From positions 1 through 20,051 of the IMG/VR virus record IMGVR_UViG_3300042368_000455: a stretch of 20,051 nucleotides of DNA. One strand, given 5' to 3'. Below are positions 7,206 through 16,300 of this stretch, in pieces. Each line of letters begins with the position of its first letter. Within the stretch, counting starts at the first letter, position 1. A program made the translations under genes and the position numbers. The notes below the pieces were generated by a model, which was not told the origin of the DNA, made no database searches, and saw nothing but the letters and a program-made list of their open reading frames with translations. The DNA comes from a virus.

Positions 7206-7879
7206 TGCTGAGTTTAACTATAGATAGCAGACAGTTTCAAAAAGAAATAAACAACATAATGCAATACTCTACTGGATTTTTAGATGGAGTACAAAAAGGA
7301 AAGTCTGCATTCTACATGGATCTGGCACCAAAAATAGCAGAACTAGCATCACAGTTTGTTGATGTAAACTCAAGAATGTCTCCAGAACTACTTCACCATA
7401 TTTATGAATGGCATAAGGTTGGAAGCCCAGAGGCAAGATTATTTGATATTGATTACAAAATAACCAAGATAGGAATAACTTTTACTTCATCTTTAAAACA
7501 ATCACAGTCAATTAAAAATGGATCAAATGTACCTTTTTATAATAAAGCAAAGATTATGGAAGAAGGGATTGCAGTTACGATTAGACCTAAAAAAGCAAAC
7601 GCTTTAAGGTTTGAGGTTGACGGACAAGAAATTTTTACTTCATCAGAAGTAACTGTAGATAACCCTGGTGGACAAACAAAAGGTCAGTTTGAGAATGTTC
7701 TTAATAACTTCTTTGGTGTATATTTTAGACAATCATTTTTAAACTCAAGCGGTTTGCTACAATACTTTAAGACTCCAAATACCTATAAGAAAAACCTTGG
7801 CTCAGCAAAAAGAGGCGGTAGATCTTTAGGTCTAAAAACTGGATACCAGTGGGTTGCTAATGCAGGGAGGATGGGATAA
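7205..7879 (+). CDS. Neck/tail-completion protein (HK97 gp10-like position)
   Basis: A 224-residue protein in the slot usually filled by an HK97 gp10-like or minor tail-completion protein, between stopper and tail terminator. It starts with MLSLTIDSRQFQKEINNIMQ, a short beta strand and amphipathic helix, as in many neck proteins of this class. It then has a helical region (SAFYMDLAPKIAELASQFVD), the segment MSPELLHHIYEWHKVGSPEARLFD, a beta region and a basic C-terminus (KKNLGSAKRGGRSLGLKTG). Its length is greater than the typical 100-150 residues. It overlaps the genes on both sides by one base (TAATG at 7203-7207 and 7877-7881). Identity beyond 'neck or tail completion protein' cannot be settled from the sequence alone. 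Confidence 0.5.
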   Translation: MLSLTIDSRQFQKEINNIMQYSTGFLDGVQKGKSAFYMDLAPKIAELASQFVDVNSRMSPELLHHIYEWHKVGSPEARLFDIDYKITKIGITFTSSLKQSQSIKNGSNVPFYNKAKIMEEGIAVTIRPKKANALRFEVDGQEIFTSSEVTVDNPGGQTKGQFENVLNNFFGVYFRQSFLNSSGLLQYFKTPNTYKKNLGSAKRGGRSLGLKTGYQWVANAGRMG

Positions 7880-8514
7880 TGGCAGAATCAACATCAGTAT
7901 TTAATACACCAGTACTATGGATAAATGAATATCTAAAAGAAAAAATAGGACTCGATACAGGAATTGGAGTTCCATTTTTCCCATCACGACCAGCATCAAT
8001 CGATGAGTTGACAGAGAGTTGGATTATAATTACTCCAGAAAGTACGATTGAGCCACAAAGACTTGCCTATGCTGGAGTTATGGCTACATGGGATAGGCTT
8101 GTTCGTATGCGTAGATCGCCATTTCCACACATAAAACAAGAGCAACTTTTATATTATTTTTATGCAACAGAAAGTGATGTTACTGAAAAAATGGTTCAGG
8201 TTCAGGAGAAGGTTCTTCGCCTAATGGATCGTGAAGACGAGACTGCAGAAGAAATTAACAAGTGGGCAAAGGCCAAAGGCCAGATAGATGGAATGGACTG
8301 TAAATTCTTTTTCCATAAGTTTAAGGTATATCAATTAGAAGAAGTCAGAGATATAATAGATTTCGGAACAGCCAGGACATATGGCGGAAACAAAATAATT
8401 ATAGACTTTGAGTATCACCAGGTATCAAATAAGTATGAAGAGTCAGAAGGCTCAACTGCAGATAGACCAAGATATAATAAGGATACTATTACTGACGCAG
8501 GAATCCTTCCTTAA
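7879..8514 (+). CDS. Tail terminator-like protein
   Basis: A 211-residue protein directly before the tail tube gene, where the tail terminator (lambda gpU-type, hexameric ring that caps the finished tube) normally lies. The N-terminus has FNTPVLWINEYLKEK, a helix of the expected kind. It is followed by FPSRPASIDELTESWIIITPES, an alternation of strands with DRLVRMRRSPFPHIKQEQLLYY, and a central helix TEKMVQVQEKVLRLMDRED. It ends with beta strands (KVYQLEEVRDIIDFG, NKIIIDFEYHQVS). The pattern of two sheets around helices with late strands suits terminator proteins, but I have no signature residue. The start overlaps the previous stop by one base. Its stop codon lies in the left arm of the inverted repeat that encloses promoter P4, so it ends the transcript that begins at P3. 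Confidence 0.6.
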   Translation: MAESTSVFNTPVLWINEYLKEKIGLDTGIGVPFFPSRPASIDELTESWIIITPESTIEPQRLAYAGVMATWDRLVRMRRSPFPHIKQEQLLYYFYATESDVTEKMVQVQEKVLRLMDREDETAEEINKWAKAKGQIDGMDCKFFFHKFKVYQLEEVRDIIDFGTARTYGGNKIIIDFEYHQVSNKYEESEGSTADRPRYNKDTITDAGILP

Positions 8515-8554
8515 AAGGGTGTTATAATTAACTTGAGGAAACAAGCCCTTTTAA
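8511..8554 (+). repeat. Inverted repeat enclosing promoter P4
   Basis: TTAAAAGGG (8511-8519) and its exact complement CCCTTTTAA (8546-8554) flank 26 bases containing the P4 -10 box. Just inside the right arm a small CTTG/CAAG hairpin (8532-8535 with 8542-8545) abuts the CCC. In RNA the structure could act as a weak terminator for the upstream transcript, ending in TTTTAA; in DNA it could be an operator around P4. Neither is shown. Confidence 0.5.
8520..8528 (+). promoter_or_regulatory. Promoter P4, extended -10 (TGTTATAAT)
   Basis: TGT then TATAAT at 8523-8528, six bases after the tail terminator stop codon. No -35 is evident. The predicted start near 8535 gives a leader of nearly 50 bases, the longest of the six promoters, before the ATG at 8583. 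It would give the tail tube gene its own transcript, ending at T2. Confidence 0.6.
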
Positions 8555-8582
8555 TCCAAAAGAAAAAAAAGAGGTGAAAAAT

Positions 8583-9206
8583 ATGGCATATACACGTGGT
8601 AGCAGCAACAATATTATTGTTGGAGCAGCAGCCCTCTTCACACATGAAGACGGCGTACTCACAGACGCAGGACTTCCAGCATATGTAGCAGGAACATCAT
8701 ACAGAGAGACTCTCTCAAATGATACAGACTTCCGCAATGTTGGTTACACAATGAATGGTTTGGAAATTCAATTCCAGCCAGATTTCGGTGAAGTAGCAGT
8801 AGACCAGGTACTTGACGTTGCTAAGTTGTTCAAGCAAGGCATGCAGGTAAACCTAAATACTACATTCGCAGAATCAACACTAGAGAACCTATTGTTTGCA
8901 CTAGCAGGCAAGGATGGAGATCTATCAACAGTATCAGGAAACCCAACACTTAATCTTTCAGCAGGAGACATCGGCGAATGCCCAGTCGAACGTGGTTTGG
9001 TTGCAGTTGGTCCAGGAACTGGAGATTGTGCAATTGGAGACGAACTCGAAAGAGTTTACGTAGCATACCGTGCACTCTCAATCGAGAGCGTAACAGTATC
9101 TGCAAAGAGAGATGAAGCGACAATGTTCGAAGTATCATTCCGTCTTCTTCCAAATGATGATGCGTCATACGGTAAGATCGTAGACCGCACTATCCCAGCA
9201 GCATAA
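8583..9206 (+). CDS. Major tail protein (tail tube)
   Basis: A 207-residue tail tube subunit, the hexamer that stacks to build the tail. The position after the tail terminator and before the chaperones is diagnostic, and the sequence is beta-rich with conserved-style segments: GSSNNIIVGAAALFTHEDG, YTMNGLEIQFQPDFGEV with VDQVLDVAKLFKQGMQV, then STLENLLFALAG, and the strand pair LSIESVTVSAKRDEATMF with EVSFRLLPNDDASYG at the end. The ATG at 8583 is preferred over an in-frame GTG at 8574 because AGAGGTG at 8570-8576 then serves as Shine-Dalgarno with 6-base spacing; the same A-rich plus AGAGGTG element precedes the tape measure. It is the only gene between P4 and terminator T2, fitting a high-copy product, and it uses more CGT/CGC arginine codons than the connector genes. 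Confidence 0.87.
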   Translation: MAYTRGSSNNIIVGAAALFTHEDGVLTDAGLPAYVAGTSYRETLSNDTDFRNVGYTMNGLEIQFQPDFGEVAVDQVLDVAKLFKQGMQVNLNTTFAESTLENLLFALAGKDGDLSTVSGNPTLNLSAGDIGECPVERGLVAVGPGTGDCAIGDELERVYVAYRALSIESVTVSAKRDEATMFEVSFRLLPNDDASYGKIVDRTIPAA

Positions 9207-9221
9207 TACAACTTAATATAC

Positions 9222-9259
9222 GAGAGGCTCAATCCTTCGGGGTTGGGCCTTTCTGTTTG
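9222..9259 (+). terminator. Intrinsic terminator T2 after tail tube gene, UUCG tetraloop
   Basis: AGGCTCAATCC (9225-9235), loop TTCG (9236-9239) and GGGTTGGGCCT (9240-9250) make an 11-bp stem with the very stable C(UUCG)G tetraloop. Three further pairs at the base (9222-9224 with 9251-9253) can form. A T-rich tail, CCTTTCTGTTT, follows. It lies 18 bp after the tail tube stop and abuts promoter P5. Confidence 0.9.
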
Positions 9260-9266
9260 GTATACT
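9258..9266 (+). promoter_or_regulatory. Promoter P5, extended -10 (TGGTATACT)
   Basis: Identical in nine bases to P1, and placed at the end of the T-tract of terminator T2, so the upstream part of the promoter lies in the hairpin. Six bases separate the box from ATG 9273 and no Shine-Dalgarno is present, which predicts a leaderless mRNA. Confidence 0.6.
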
Positions 9267-9272
9267 TATATA

Positions 9273-9977
9273 ATGCCTACAGAAATATACAAAACCTCAA
9301 CCATTGAACTTTTTGATGGAACAGAACTATATATTACTCCATTAAAGATAAAATACTTAAAGTTATTTTTAGAAGAATTTGAGAATGTAAAAAAATCAAA
9401 TGGAGATGACGAGGCAATTCATTATTTGTCTAAGTGTGCAACAATTACAATGAGGCAGTATTATCCAAGCATAAAGACACAAGAAGAATTAGAAGATAAT
9501 ATCGATATGCCAACAATTTATAAACTATTAGATTTTTCGGCAGGTATAAAGATAAATGAAAAGTCTGAAGAACCAGTAAAGACTCAAGCAACAGAAAGTG
9601 GGTCAACCTGGGATGAGTTAGATTTAGCAGAGTTGGAATCTGAGGTTTTTTTGCTCGGAATATGGAAAGACTATGACGAGTTAGAATCATCTATGTCCAT
9701 GCCAGAGATTGTAGCAACACTAAAAGCAAAAAGAGATCTTGACTATTCTCAAAAGAAATTTCTTGCTGCCATGCAAGGTGTTGATTTAGACAAAGCCAGT
9801 GGCAAAGGAAACGCATGGGAAGAAATGAAGGCAAGGGTATTCAGTGGTGGCCAGGCAGCAGACTCTAAAGATATTGTTGCACTTCAAGGAATTAATGCAC
9901 AAAAAGCAGGTTTTGGAATTGGTATGGGCTTAACCTATGAAAAATTAGACGAATCTACACCGTCCAACGTGGTATAA
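9273..9977 (+). CDS. Tail assembly chaperone, long form (G-T-like, contiguous)
   Basis: A 234-residue protein. Residues 8-93 are a chaperone G-like domain (LFDGTELYITPLKIKYLKLF, then MPTIYKLLDFSAGI at 79-92) that aligns residue for residue with the next gene's product. After a linker, residues 113-234 are a T-like extension with TWDELDLAELESEVFLLGIW, SMPEIVATLKAKRDLDYSQK and AWEEMKARVFSGGQAAD. In most long-tailed phages the G and GT forms come from one gene by programmed frameshift; here the long form is one open frame with no slippery heptamer at the junction. These chaperones coat the tape measure during tail assembly. The start at 9273 is preferred to the in-frame TTG at 9243, which lies in terminator T2. 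There is no ribosome binding site, consistent with leaderless translation from P5. Confidence 0.75.
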   Translation: MPTEIYKTSTIELFDGTELYITPLKIKYLKLFLEEFENVKKSNGDDEAIHYLSKCATITMRQYYPSIKTQEELEDNIDMPTIYKLLDFSAGIKINEKSEEPVKTQATESGSTWDELDLAELESEVFLLGIWKDYDELESSMSMPEIVATLKAKRDLDYSQKKFLAAMQGVDLDKASGKGNAWEEMKARVFSGGQAADSKDIVALQGINAQKAGFGIGMGLTYEKLDESTPSNVV

Positions 9978-9978
9978 T
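9970..9978 (+). promoter_or_regulatory. Promoter P6, extended -10 (TGGTATAAT)
   Basis: TGG then TATAAT at 9973-9978. The box overlaps the stop codon of the preceding gene (TAA 9975-9977). The predicted start near 9985 gives a leader of about 22 bases containing AAGGAGG (9994-10000) before ATG 10007. It would drive the short chaperone and the tape measure separately from the long chaperone. Confidence 0.6.
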
Positions 9979-10006
9979 TAATTGTTAACCTACAAGGAGG
10001 AAAACT

Positions 10007-10333
10007 ATGGCTGACAAGCCTTTAAAAAATAGAAGCGTCAAACTAATAGACGGAACAGAAATTGAAGTAAGACCACTTAAGTTATCTTTACTTAGACCAT
10101 TTATGGCTAAGTTTGCATTGCTTTCAGGAGTTTCCGAAGACAACGATAAGTCTATGGATATCCTTATTGAATGTGCACAAATTGCAATGAAACAATTCAA
10201 GCCAGAATTGGCAGAAGATAAGGCAGCACTAGAAGAACTTCTAGATCTTCCTACAGTTTACGAAATTATTGATGCAGCATCAGGTGTTCAGAACAACGAC
10301 ACAAGCGCAGTACTAACTTCGTTGACAAAATAA
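10007..10333 (+). CDS. Tail assembly chaperone, short form (G-like paralog)
   Basis: A 108-residue protein that is a clear paralog of the G-like domain of the gene before it. Compare LIDGTEIEVRPLKLSLLRPF here with LFDGTELYITPLKIKYLKLF there, IECAQIAMKQF with SKCATITMRQY, and LPTVYEIIDAASGV with MPTIYKLLDFSAGI, with no long gaps over about 87 residues. It ends shortly after that domain and lacks the T-like extension. It therefore occupies the role of the short, abundant chaperone normally made by terminating before a frameshift. It has a strong Shine-Dalgarno (AAGGAGG at 9994-10000, 6 bases before the ATG) and its own promoter P6, whereas the long form has neither Shine-Dalgarno nor shared transcript start. 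No frameshift back into a downstream extension is possible: the alternate frames meet stop codons within 25 bases after 10333. Confidence 0.75.
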   Translation: MADKPLKNRSVKLIDGTEIEVRPLKLSLLRPFMAKFALLSGVSEDNDKSMDILIECAQIAMKQFKPELAEDKAALEELLDLPTVYEIIDAASGVQNNDTSAVLTSLTK

Positions 10334-10355
10334 AATAAAAAGAGGTGTTTGAGAA

Positions 10356-13300
10356 TTGGCAGATGTAAACTCTAATATAAATATTAATTTTAATACAACT
10401 GCCGCTCTCGCACAACTTCGTCAACTACAGGCAGGCCTCAGTAAGTTTCATCAATCACTTGCTGAGGGCAACCTGGCTGCTGCAAATGCTCAAAAAGGTT
10501 TAAACGCACAACTTATTCAGTCTGTTGGAGCCACAGGACATTTTTCTGCAAGTCAAGTTAAAGTTGCAGGCAGCACACTTGCTTTTACATCCGCATTAGA
10601 AAAAAATAAACTATCTCTTCGTGAGTACTACAGATACACAATGGCAGCAGCAACTGCCAATACTCGTGTTCTTGGCAGGGCTTTTGCAGCAGAAAGAGAA
10701 ATTATTAACCGTGCTCGAAGAGATAGAGTAAAGGCCCTACAAGCACAATACATCCAGATGAACAAGTCCAATGCTGGATTTATGGATGCAATTCGAGTTA
10801 TGCCAAAAAGCCTGCAGATGGCTAATGGAAAGTTTACAGAACTTGGAACAAGAATACAATACGCTGCACAAAGACAGCAGTTTCTTAATCAATTATTAAA
10901 GCAAGGCTCAACCCAACTTCTAAACTTCGGTAAGAATACTCAATGGGCAGGTCGCCAGTTAATGGTTGGTCTTACAATGCCACTTGCTTTGTTCGGCGCT
11001 GCAGCAGCGAAAGCGTTCAGAGAACTAGATGCAGAGGTTATAAAGTTTCGTCGTGTCTATGGAGATGCTTTTACAAATGACGCAGAAGTTGAAGCAGCAG
11101 TCCAAAATATAAAAAAATTAGGAAGCGAATATGTAAAGTATGGAGTCTCTGTTACAAAAACTATGGAGATGGCTGCAACTGCAGCAGCAGCAGGTTTTCA
11201 AGGGGATGCCTTATCTGCACAAGTTCAAACAGCAACAAAGTTAGCAGTTCTTGGTCAGATAGAACAGCAGCAGGCACTTGAAACAACAATATCTTTGCAA
11301 AGCGCATTTGGAATCTCTAGCGATGAACTTGCAAAGAAGATTGATTTCCTTAACGCAGTAGAAAACCAGACACTACTATCTATTGAAGACTTGACGATTG
11401 CAATTCCTAAAGCAGCACCAGTTGTAAAGCAACTTGGTGGAAATGTAGAAGATTTGGCCTTCTTCTTAACTGCTATGAAAGAAGGTGGAATTAATGCCTC
11501 AGAAGGTGCTAACGCATTAAAGTCTGGTCTTGCTTCATTAATTAATCCATCTGAAAAATCAGCAAAGTTTCTTGGTAAATTAGGCATCAACATAAAGGGA
11601 CTTGTTGAGGCAAACAAGGGAGACATCAAGGGAACCGTAGTTGGATTTGCTAGAGCGTTAGACGAACTTGATCCACTAAATCGTGCAAGAGCAATTGAAC
11701 AGTTGTTTGGTAAGTTTCAGTTTGCACGTTTGTCAACACTGTTTCAGAATGTAACAAAAGACGGATCTCAAGCATCAAGAGCATTTAAGTTAGCAGGTGC
11801 ATCAGTAGAAGAATTAGCAATTCTATCCGAAAGAGAAATGAAGAAGATAGAAGATTCAACTGGTGTTAAGTTTCAAGCAGCATTAGAAAACATTAAAAAA
11901 GAAATAATGCCATTAGGAAAAGCATTCCTAGAGGCCTTGACTCCAGTAGTTAAGTTTTTCTCAGGGCTACTTGAAAAGTTTAATGGTCTTGGAGATAATA
12001 CAAAAAAGGTTATTGCAATAATTGTTGCAGCAGTTGCAGGGCTTGGACCAATCCTGCTTATGACATTTGGTCTTCTTATGAATGGTGTTGCAAATGTTAT
12101 TAAATTGTTTGCACTGCTTCGTGGAGGAATTGCCAAGTTAAACGGACAAACAAGTGTTATGGGTGCAGGATTCAACTATATGACACAAGAGCAGATTGAA
12201 AATGCTGCATCGTCTCAACAACTTCACCAGACACACACAAGATTGATAGAAGTTTTCAATGTTGAAAAAGCATCTGTAAATGCTCTTGCCTCATCTTATA
12301 ACTCACTAAGCACACAGATGAGAGCAATGGCTACTGCCAACCCATCATTATTTGCAGGTGGAGCACCAGGTGCAGCCCGTGCAGTAAGAGGTTTGCCACC
12401 AGTTAAAAAGTACAAAGAAGGTATTTTAAGCGTTCCAGGTCCAAAGGGTGCAGGAGATGTTGTTCCAGCAATGCTTTCTCCAGGAGAAGCAGTTATTCCT
12501 ACAGATACAACAAACAAATATAGAGGTCTTATAAGTGCAATGTTTAAAGACAAGGTTCCAGGATTTATGGCTGGAAGACTTCCTGGCGGACCAGGCAGAG
12601 GAATACCCCTATCTGATGGACCCGCAGCAGTTAGAAAAGCACAGCAAGCAAAGTATAGAAGACAAAACGATGCAAGACAAGGATGGAATGAACCTCATCC
12701 AGAAGCACCCAAGGGTCCAGTATTTGTTGGAATGCCAGTTAGTGCAGACAAGGCATCACAGTCTAGACAAATACTAGACAAGATATCAGAGCAGGCCAGT
12801 CTTGGAAGATTTGGCACCATGCCAGCGTCAAACTTTGGAACAAAACTTCAAGGCTTTAAGGGTTATAGTTTTCCTGAGCGTGGAATTGGCGGGGTATACA
12901 GAAAGCCTAACGGCAAGATCGTAGTAGTAAAGCCAACAATAGATGAGAAGACTGCATTAGCAGAAGTTCGCATGGCTGAGATAGAGGCTGCTAGAGGAAT
13001 GGTAGTTCCAAAACAAACTATTAGAACAATGATAGACCCAACAGATCCTACAGGACAAAGAAAATTTATTGTACTTGAGTCTCCTTACGATCCAAGATTT
13101 GCAAACATGGATGGAAAATTTAGAAAGACTGACATGGTTAAGCAGTTAGTTGGATCATTACTGCGTGGAGACAAAGATTTACAAAAATCAAATGTATCTG
13201 GAAATAGGGTACCAGATGTAAGCAATGCTGGAGTATTTGATAGAGCATCTGGTTTTAGAGACTACGCTGAAAATATGCCAAGTTTTAGAGAGCAGGCAAT

Positions 13301-16300
13301 GGTTAATCTCCTTGGTGTTAAGGGTGGAGCAAGAAAAGATTTTGCACTAGCAACAGCACCAATCGCAGCAAAGATGACCCCAAAGCAATATGACGATGAA
13401 ATTAAGGGAGAGATTAATAGAAGCATTCCTATAGTGGAAAAAGTTATTAAGTCTTGGGATCGTGACTTACTTCCAGAGGAAAAAATTGTTTATAACAATA
13501 TGCTTGAAAGACTTAAGGCTGGCGCAAAAGTAGAATGGGATGAATTCCAGCCAATCCATGCTCGTGCTGGACAGGATGTTATAAAAGCAAAAAAGGGTGT
13601 TAATTCAGACGCAACGCCTTCTGAAACTAAAAAACAACAATCGCTATATGAAATGGCTGCTCTGCGTGATAAATCAAAAACACAAATTGATAAACTTGTT
13701 AAACAATTAAATCAAGATATAGAAAATACATTAAAAGAATTAAAAAATACAAACCCAGCACAATATAAAAAAGCAATGGCGCTATTAGAAAAATCTGGAG
13801 TTACTCCAAAAGCAGATGGCTCCATAAACTTTAAAGAGTCTAAAGTTTATTCAGACTTTATAGAAAAAAATTTATTTTATAAAGATGGAGCATTTCACAC
13901 GGCCAAGGCTATAGAAAAAGGCCAAAGCCCAACAACTTCTGCAAAAACTTATGATGCTATAAAAAATCAGATATTGTATAGAATGGGTGCTGCTCCAAAA
14001 CCTGGTAAAGAAACATTTAGCAATAAACCATTTACTCCAGGTAGACTGCACGAAGACCTAACATCAACAACTCAATCTGGTGGCTGGAGAGCAAATATTG
14101 ATCCAAAGAGTGATTTGTACAAGGCCCTAGATGCCGCAGAGAAAGATCATAAAGCAAGAAATGTTCAAAATCCAAAGAATGTTGTTTTAAATAAATTAAG
14201 AACTCAAATGCTTGCAGATGGCTATACTGTAAAACAAATTGATGCCATGTTGAGAACAGAGTTGTCACATCTTTCAAAAACTGGAGAGGCTGGCTTGGGT
14301 CCAGAAAAATGGAAGAGTGGTTTTGCTAAGTTTGATTTGCGATTAATTAATAGTTATGTAAACCCAGGAGGCAAGCCAGGGAAGCCAATTGAAAATCCAA
14401 GACTAGCAAAGATTTTGAATTGGGATGCTAGAAATGGCAATGTGTTGTTTAATCCAACACAAACAGCAGAATTAAAAAAGGCTTTAGAGTTTATGAAAAC
14501 AGGAGCACACCCTGTAACTGAAGCCCAAGCAAGACTAGTTCGTGCAGCAGCAGAAGCACAAGTTCGTGCAGATGAACATTTAGCAAAATACAAAAAGGAA
14601 AACAACGGCGCAAAGCCAAAGGGTTTCCCAGACCTTGGTTCTGTAAAACAGGCTAAGGCAGTTTCTCTGCTTCTTAGAGAAAGACTTGGCGGTGGATACT
14701 ATCAAGGAACTCCTACTATATATCGCCTTGGACCAGGCTCAGTTCTAGCACAACCAGGAGAATACTTAGCAGATTTAGAAAACAGAACAGCAGATAAACT
14801 TTCTGTTGGCAATACTCAATCAAGACCAATGGGCGCATCGCCATCAACAGGGAAAACAAGTGATAACTTAACTGTTGAAGAAACTCAAACAAAGAGAGTA
14901 GTTACTAAAGACCAAGCCCGTAAGGGTGGATTTACGATGCGTTCTAAGTCTACTGGAGATTCAAGTGTTAAATTAACTCCTTATCAAAGACAAGAACTTA
15001 AAAAGATTGCAACCAAATATCCAAACTTGAGCGAAACTCAATTAATGGATACGTTAAGAAGAAAACTAAAGGCTGACGAAAATATAATAAAGTCAAAAGA
15101 AAAGGAAGGTGCATCAGCAGCAAAGGCTGCACGACGTGCAGAACAACTTCCAAAGCAACAGGCTGCTCAACAGGCTAGATTAGACAGAATCGAAAGAGAC
15201 AGACAAACAAGAATTATTCAGGCATCTAAAGATCAAGATAAAGCAAACAGGATGAATCGTGCAATTGACAGCAAGAAGCAAAGAATGCTTCGACAAGAAA
15301 AGGTTGGTAGATGGTCTGGTGGAGCATCTATGGCCCTTGGAACTGCTGGTATGGGTCTTATGATGGCTGGACAGCAAGGGGCGGGTATGGCTGCAATGGG
15401 TGCATCTGCAGTTGCTGGTATGGCACCAATGCTTGCTGGTATGTCTAGTTTTGGATTAGCATTAACAGCACTTGTAACAGTTGGTGGTGGTCTATTCATA
15501 TTAGACAAAATGGCAAAGAAGGCAGCAGAAAGCCAGTCAAAATTTGTTGATAAAGTCACGGCAACAACTGAGCAAATGTCTGCAGTCGGAGCAATAACAG
15601 ACAAAGTTGGAGCCAGCGAGTTATATAAAAGAAAAAGACAGCAGGGTACTGGCAATAGATTTACTGCAGGATTTGAAAGAGGTAAAGAGCAATTTGGAGA
15701 AACATTCATATCCTCTGAGGTTGGCAAGACAGTATATGAATCATTTAAGAAAAATTTAACTGCTGGAGGAATTGCATCTGCAAAGCAAATATCTTTACAG
15801 TTAGCAGCATATGTTTCTGATGGTGTTATGTCAGCAGAACAGGCTCACAGCGTAGCAAGTCAAATAGGAATAGAATTAAATAACTCTACATTGACATCTC
15901 AGATTAGTGGAAACCTTTTAGAACTAATTGGACCAGAAGGACAAGACCTTAAGACTGACCCACTAAATGTTAGAGTTAATCTAGTAAGAGAACAAGGAAA
16001 GATTAATGAAGATGTTGTAAAGGGTATGCAGGATGCTATTGGACAAGATTACCAATGGTGGAATCCAGCGAAATTTTTTGCTCCAGTATTTACAGAATCA
16101 GCAGGAGAAAAAGCAGCAGCAACTACTGCAGCACTAGGAGTTTCATCATTAGAATTAGCACAGGCACAGCAAGACTCTTTGTCTAAATACTACGATACAC
16201 AAATTGAGGTATTAAGAAAACAAAAAGAGATTACATCTGATAAAGCAAAACAGAAAAAAATAGATGATGAGATTGCGGCTTTAGAAGGTAAGAAAAAGGA

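Noticed and set aside
8574-8576. In-frame GTG as start of the tail tube gene
   Set aside because: It forms part of the AGAGGTG Shine-Dalgarno for the ATG at 8583.
9243-9245. In-frame TTG as start of the long chaperone
   Set aside because: It lies in the right arm of terminator T2 and upstream of promoter P5; ATG 9273 fits the promoter spacing.
9540-9620. Programmed frameshift in the chaperone gene
   Set aside because: No slippery heptamer was found, and the long form is already a single open frame.
12600-14900. Intein in the tape measure as the explanation of the non-canonical block
   Set aside because: I saw no Cys/Ser start with a His-Asn plus Cys/Ser/Thr end or homing-endonuclease motif; a domain fusion is simpler.
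15233-15727. Minus-strand frame of 164 codons opposite the tape measure
   Set aside because: It mirrors the Ala/Gly/Met-rich hydrophobic block; the + frame is uninterrupted and in context.
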